Below, one piece after another: positions 44,320-64,000 of a DNA stretch of 64,000 bases (positions are counted from its first letter, which is position 1; every line of letters starts with the position of its first letter). The translations under genes were made by a program, and so were the position numbers. The notes under the pieces were generated by a model. It saw nothing but the letters and a program-made list of their open reading frames with translations, was not told where the DNA came from and did no database searches. The stretch lies in NCBI RefSeq assembly GCF_002775205.1, contig NC_036447.1:13684501-13748500 (forward strand). Direction: 5' to 3'. Origin of the DNA: Xiphophorus maculatus. Lineage: Eukaryota > Chordata > Actinopteri > Cyprinodontiformes > Poeciliidae.

Positions 44320-47300
44320 ATTCAGTACATGAGCATGAACTAGTTTCCCTACAAGAGGACCTTTTTTTCATAGTTTAAAATTATAAACTGTATTTACAAG
44401 GATGTAAAAAGAGGAGTGCATGGGTTCAAACTGGGGGTATGAACTGGGTTGGGTTTTGATGCTGGTCATGTCACCCTGTATGACTACTTTTGTGGTTTGG
44501 TTGTTTCAATTTCAAATTATGGAAGTATAAAAAGAAGTCTTCTGCCACAGAACGTGTTGTGCCTATTAGCAACAGAAAGAAACTTGAAGTGGCATCAGTA
44601 ATGGCTGGGGGAAGGCATAAACTAGATGCCGATTCATGAAACACCAAAGAGTGAACCAGTTATACCCACTGGTACAACTGGTTCACTCCAAAGCCAAAGT
44701 TTGGTGGCGTTTCATTTGCTATAGTGTGCCATCCACTGGACAATACATGTACAGGAAGCATAATTTGTGATGGTATTTTAAGCTTTTAATTTGATCTGCT
44801 TGAATGATAACGCCAATGAACAAGTAATTAGGCATATAATCTAGTTTTCTGATAGTTTGTTGGCATATATTTATGGGAAACGTTAAAGGGCTGTGACGTG
44901 GATGTGTTTTTGTCTATTTTTGTGTTGGCTTCCATTACAAGAGACACAAGTTTTGATCTTAAAAACCTTTTGAGTTTGAGCCTGCAGTGAAATTTTTCCT
45001 TCTGACATCTTTGCCCTCAAATTGGTATTTGCTTAGACTAGATGGATTTTCAAATGACTGACTTTTAGTCCTATTTTTTTTTCTTTTTATTTATTCTTGC
45101 TATGATCTTAGATATGATCTTAGATCCTCACCCATAAAAATGGCATAGGGGTTACTGGGTGTTGAAAATGCTTCCTGTAATACTGAAAAGCACCACATTT
45201 ATTGAATGGATGCACTCATGTCTGGTTTTTTTTAGAAAACATTACTTGTTGAATTTTTCTCAACTGCTTATGCTAGCTAACCAAATGTATAACATTCTTC
45301 AATTGTGTTCAGACACCGCACAAAAACAATAGTTTTAAGTCAATGGTTGTCAAACCAGGTCGTACAAAATATGTACCTCCCTAGTGGGTTCAAAGTGCTT
45401 CAAAGTGCTCCACTTTGAACCCACTCTGAAGTGAATGGCTCTGTCTTGTGTTTGAATAAATCGGGCTATAAACAATCAAAATTGTTAAGATTAAGGCTTA
45501 TGGGCGAAATGTCAAGTACCCATCTCTGCATATTGTTATTCACATTTGCTCAGGTTCTCATAAAGCTGAGTTGGGGTCTCTTGAGTGTTCTCTCACAACT
45601 GTCAGTGTTACTCAAAGCATGTCTGCGGTCCAAAGCAGAGACGTCTTATTATCTGACACCAGCTGAAGAATGACTCAAGACAGAAAAGGAAAAATATATG
45701 ATGAATGAAGAGAACAGAAATGAACAAAACAGACATTTTTTCCACACGAAGTTCTTAAAACAGAATCATCTTGCCTGAGTTAGACGAGTAAACCTGCAAG
45801 ATGACATTTATTTCATGAGGGCCTCTTTAGTGACTCATCTTATAAAGATCTCAGCATCTGTTTTCAACCATTTATGAGCACAGGATGTTGATATAATAAA
45901 ACTGAGGCAAACATTAAGATGAAGAAGACATACTCAATAAATGTCTCATTACCATATGAGTTACTTTTGTGCAAACATATTGCAGAAATGAGTCCAGAAA
46001 AGACTTGTGCATGTGCATTTAAATCTATACTGGGGTCATCCTTTCTAAAATGTATCTCAGTCAAATGCGATGTCCGACTTATTTTCTAATTCAAACAATT
46101 TTAAGAAAGTATCTGCACATTTTTGTATTCTCTGAAATTTGTCCAGAAGATAAATGATTCTTCAGACAGTTTGCGGTCTTGTGAAGGTTTTTTTTTTTGT
46201 CTGTTTCTTTGCTCTTTGTCACAAAAGTACCTGCTAGTGCAACAAAAATTTGTTTCTTTTGTATTTATTAATCACTGCAGTACCATTCAAGAATTAAGAA
46301 TAGCGAGCTTCAATGGCCTGACACTTTCTTTGCATTTTGTCCAATATAAATGTTTTTAAGCACACCTTGCAGAATATTTTTGCCATCATCAGACAAATGT
46401 ATAAAAGTCAGCAGCAGCCTTAAAATGCTTTGGCCTTCATGAACTGTTGAAAAAGATTGAGCAAAAAGGTTGAGATGTTGCAACATCTTTTAAAATATTG
46501 CAAGTTTCCAAAGTAACATTTAGGATGGTTTTGAAAAGTACTTTGTAAAAATATTACTAATTTTATGAGTAGTTTGAATAGCCTGGAGTAAAAAAAGTAA
46601 AGCGTCTTCTCCAGGTGTCACTAAATCCAGACAATAATCTTTGGTATATTTCTTACATAACACCAAACCTCATGGCTATTTTAAGAGAAATTTCTTCAAA
46701 ACCTTTTTTACCCTGAGAGCTAAAGTGCATTAGTCTTCTGACTAATTCCAACATGTTTTTTTTTATATTCAGCAAAATGACATGAATGAAAATAAAAAAG
46801 TACATATGATTCATAATTTAGGAAGATAAACAAAATATTCAAAAAATATAACTTTGATAAATACACAGCATTTTTACAAGCAGAAACTCCAGTCAATTAG
46901 AAGATAAAGAATTCTTGGCATAGCATTTTAATGCAATTTCTCCTGATTAGTCTTTGGGTCTCATCCTATACAACCATTGTTCTCTTTCATTGTTTTCTTC
47001 CACAGTGCTGCACAGTAGCCTATTACAGATTTTTCCTATTTGCTGATATATCTATAGAATTAGGAAATCAAAGTGGAGTTTTTAAGGACCTGGATGATTT
47101 AACAGAATTGAAATAATAATTAATTCTCCTCTTTACCAAATATCCTGAAAGAGAATTCCTGTACAAGCCCTTGCCAGCTTTTGGTAGTGCTTGATGCCAG
47201 TTGTTGTTGCTGCTGTCAAGGATGTCACAACCAATTCTTAGTGTTTAGGCCAGTTGATATGAACAGCCTCTTTCCTTTAAAAATGAAGTATGCTTTGTAT

Positions 47301-47660
47301 CTAAAGCGTTTGAGTGTCACCATAAAATATCAAACTAGAAATCTCTAAGTTTTGTGTGACAAAACGAAGGGCTCACACAGGAGTTCATCCCTCTGCAGTA
47401 AATGTTTTTAGGTTACACAAGATAACAATATTCTCTGAGCAAGTGAAAGCAAATGGGAAATAAAGGATGGCAGTGAAGGGCAAACATCACTTCATTTACA
47501 TGCATTTCAACCATTTTTCTCATTACAAGGATTTAGGTTTAGAGCGCCTGGAAAGTCTCTGGGGATAAACACAGCAGCGTTTGACTTTTAAAACAGCCAC
47601 GTTGAAAAGACAAACAGCTTTCCGAGTGCAAATCAATAATCGCAGAAAGCAAAAGCCTTT
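44320..47660. other. Intergenic DNA between ankrd49 and gpr83
   Basis: No exon matching MRE11 or any other gene was recognised, and no CpG-rich start apart from those of the two flanking genes. Two perfect hairpins occur at 44649-44688 and 45383-45425. Composition is AT-rich throughout. Confidence 0.5.
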
Positions 47661-47934
47661 TTTTTAAAACTGATCTGGAACTTCAAAGTGTCTGTATTTA
47701 TGAGTCAGACTGGCTTAAAAACATCGATGGAAGAGGCAAGGTATGTGAGTGAGGGTGTGTGTGTGTGTTTAATGGGAGGACTGCGCGGCCAGGGGTCCTG
47801 GCAGAGTAAGCTGCAGCCCACCTGGACCGCAGTCAGAGGATGCCCCGCGTGTTTAAAGACATCAGCGCTGCAGAGCTGCATCACTACTTGTTGCTGCAGC
47901 TTCAGCACCAACAGCACCTCAGAGGCACAGCTAG

Positions 47935-63029
<15,095 letters not shown>

Positions 63030-64000
63030 CTAGAGACAGTTGCTCTCTAGCTCAGCTTTAAACTTCTCCACAAGTTTCTTCTTAACATGTCTGTTGTGTT
63101 CATTGGTCTTTATTAGGTTGTTTGTTCAGTAATGTTCTCTAAAAACCCTCTGAGGCCTTCGAAGAACATCTGGATTTCTACTGAGTTGGAAATATGCACA
63201 GATGGACTCCAATTTACAAATTAAGTGACTTCAGAAGGCAAACAGTAACACTGGATCTCATCTAGGAATATCTGAAGTAAAAGTAAAATGAATGAAACTG
63301 CATATAGCACTTTCCCGATATTTATTGTTAAAAATATTGAATTGTCCTTTTTCTTCTTCACATTCATGCATTGAACTCAAGAGTGTAAATAAGGTGTGCC
63401 GAACAAAAATGCATTGCACACTTATTTGTATTTACTAAGAATATGAAAACCATTCTCCTTTTTCCTTCTATTTTAGAATTAAGCACCACTTTGATGTTTT
63501 GTACATTTATTCCACAATGTCGGCACTTTGTTTATATAACACTCCTTCATCAACTGCTTTGCTACTTTGCTTTAACACTTCCTCACCATTACGTATGATG
63601 TTACAGCTTCTATTAGTATAGGTTAGGTGTCACAGCTAAATCTTGTGTCAATAGGTAGGAATGTAGATTACATTGTGAGCAATAGGACATAAAAATATGC
63701 AACTACTAGCATACCCTGTATATAAGGTATGGAAAAACTGTATCTGGATTCCTTACTGTGATAGTAAGGCTTTCACTTTGACATTCAGACAAAGGTGAGA
63801 TAAACTCTTTCTGGAAACAGCCTAGTGTCAGCCTTTTGGCAAATCAGTCAGTCAAATGATATAAAGGACTAAAGCAGCTGAATCACATAGAAGCACATAT
63901 ACACTTGGCACAAAAGGAAAGCAAATTGTGTTTGTTTGATTGCTTTTTTTGCTTTAACAATGCCTCTTGGATTTGAAAACCTCTACTTCCCTTTAAACGG
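63030..64000 (+). other. gpr83: gpr83 3' UTR / downstream DNA
   Basis: AT-rich DNA without coding potential. I found no clear AATAAA before the window ends, so the poly(A) site is either a variant or lies beyond 64000. Confidence 0.5.

Overview
The window is vertebrate nuclear DNA, almost certainly from a ray-finned (teleost) fish. Genes are split by long introns with GT-AG junctions, the intergenic DNA is AT-rich and dense in microsatellites, and the repeats are of kinds common in teleosts: tRNA-derived SINEs, hAT, Tc1/mariner and piggyBac-type MITEs, and a recent retrovirus-like LTR element. A percomorph, perhaps a cyprinodontiform, is a guess from the SINE and MITE types as I remember them. 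No database could be consulted.

Three protein-coding genes are supported. (1) Plus strand, 1596-15681: a nine-exon gene for a chimeric protein of about 1042 residues. It carries the C-terminal half of a SET-like domain, a C2H2-type zinc knuckle, an acidic region, a tyrosine-recombinase-like region of the kind seen in Crypton-related fish proteins, and a characteristic C-terminal PWSEAER...HNRIQ module. I do not know a symbol for it. It looks like a domesticated transposon-derived gene and is the most interesting object here. (2) Minus strand, 41074-33034: ankrd49, two coding exons, 232 residues. (3) Plus strand, 47992-63029: gpr83, a class A GPCR with four coding exons and 471 residues.

Layout: 1-1595 is upstream DNA with a CpG-rich promoter close to the first ATG. 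The gene's first intron (1682-8265) holds a 2.3 kb TG/purine-rich tract, a decayed hAT element and two SINE copies. 15682-16800 is its 3' UTR, and 16.8-32.5 kb is a gene-poor intergenic region with MITEs and an (AT)41 tract. The ankrd49 intron (33520-40861) carries several DNA-transposon remnants. The 6 kb between the divergent genes ankrd49 and gpr83 contains a hAT element with perfect 8-bp target duplications and a putative TATA-less promoter, but no visible mre11, which lies between these genes in human. gpr83 intron 2 (49273-60930) contains a retrovirus-like LTR element with near-identical LTRs and no gag, pol or env, whose 3' LTR is itself interrupted by a TTAA-flanked piggyBac-type MITE, plus a SINE with a perfect 13-bp target duplication.

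The ankrd49/gpr83 neighbourhood is conserved synteny with human 11q21. The genes do not form a pathway: one is probably a chromatin/DNA-associated host protein, one a nuclear ankyrin protein, and one a neuropeptide-type receptor.
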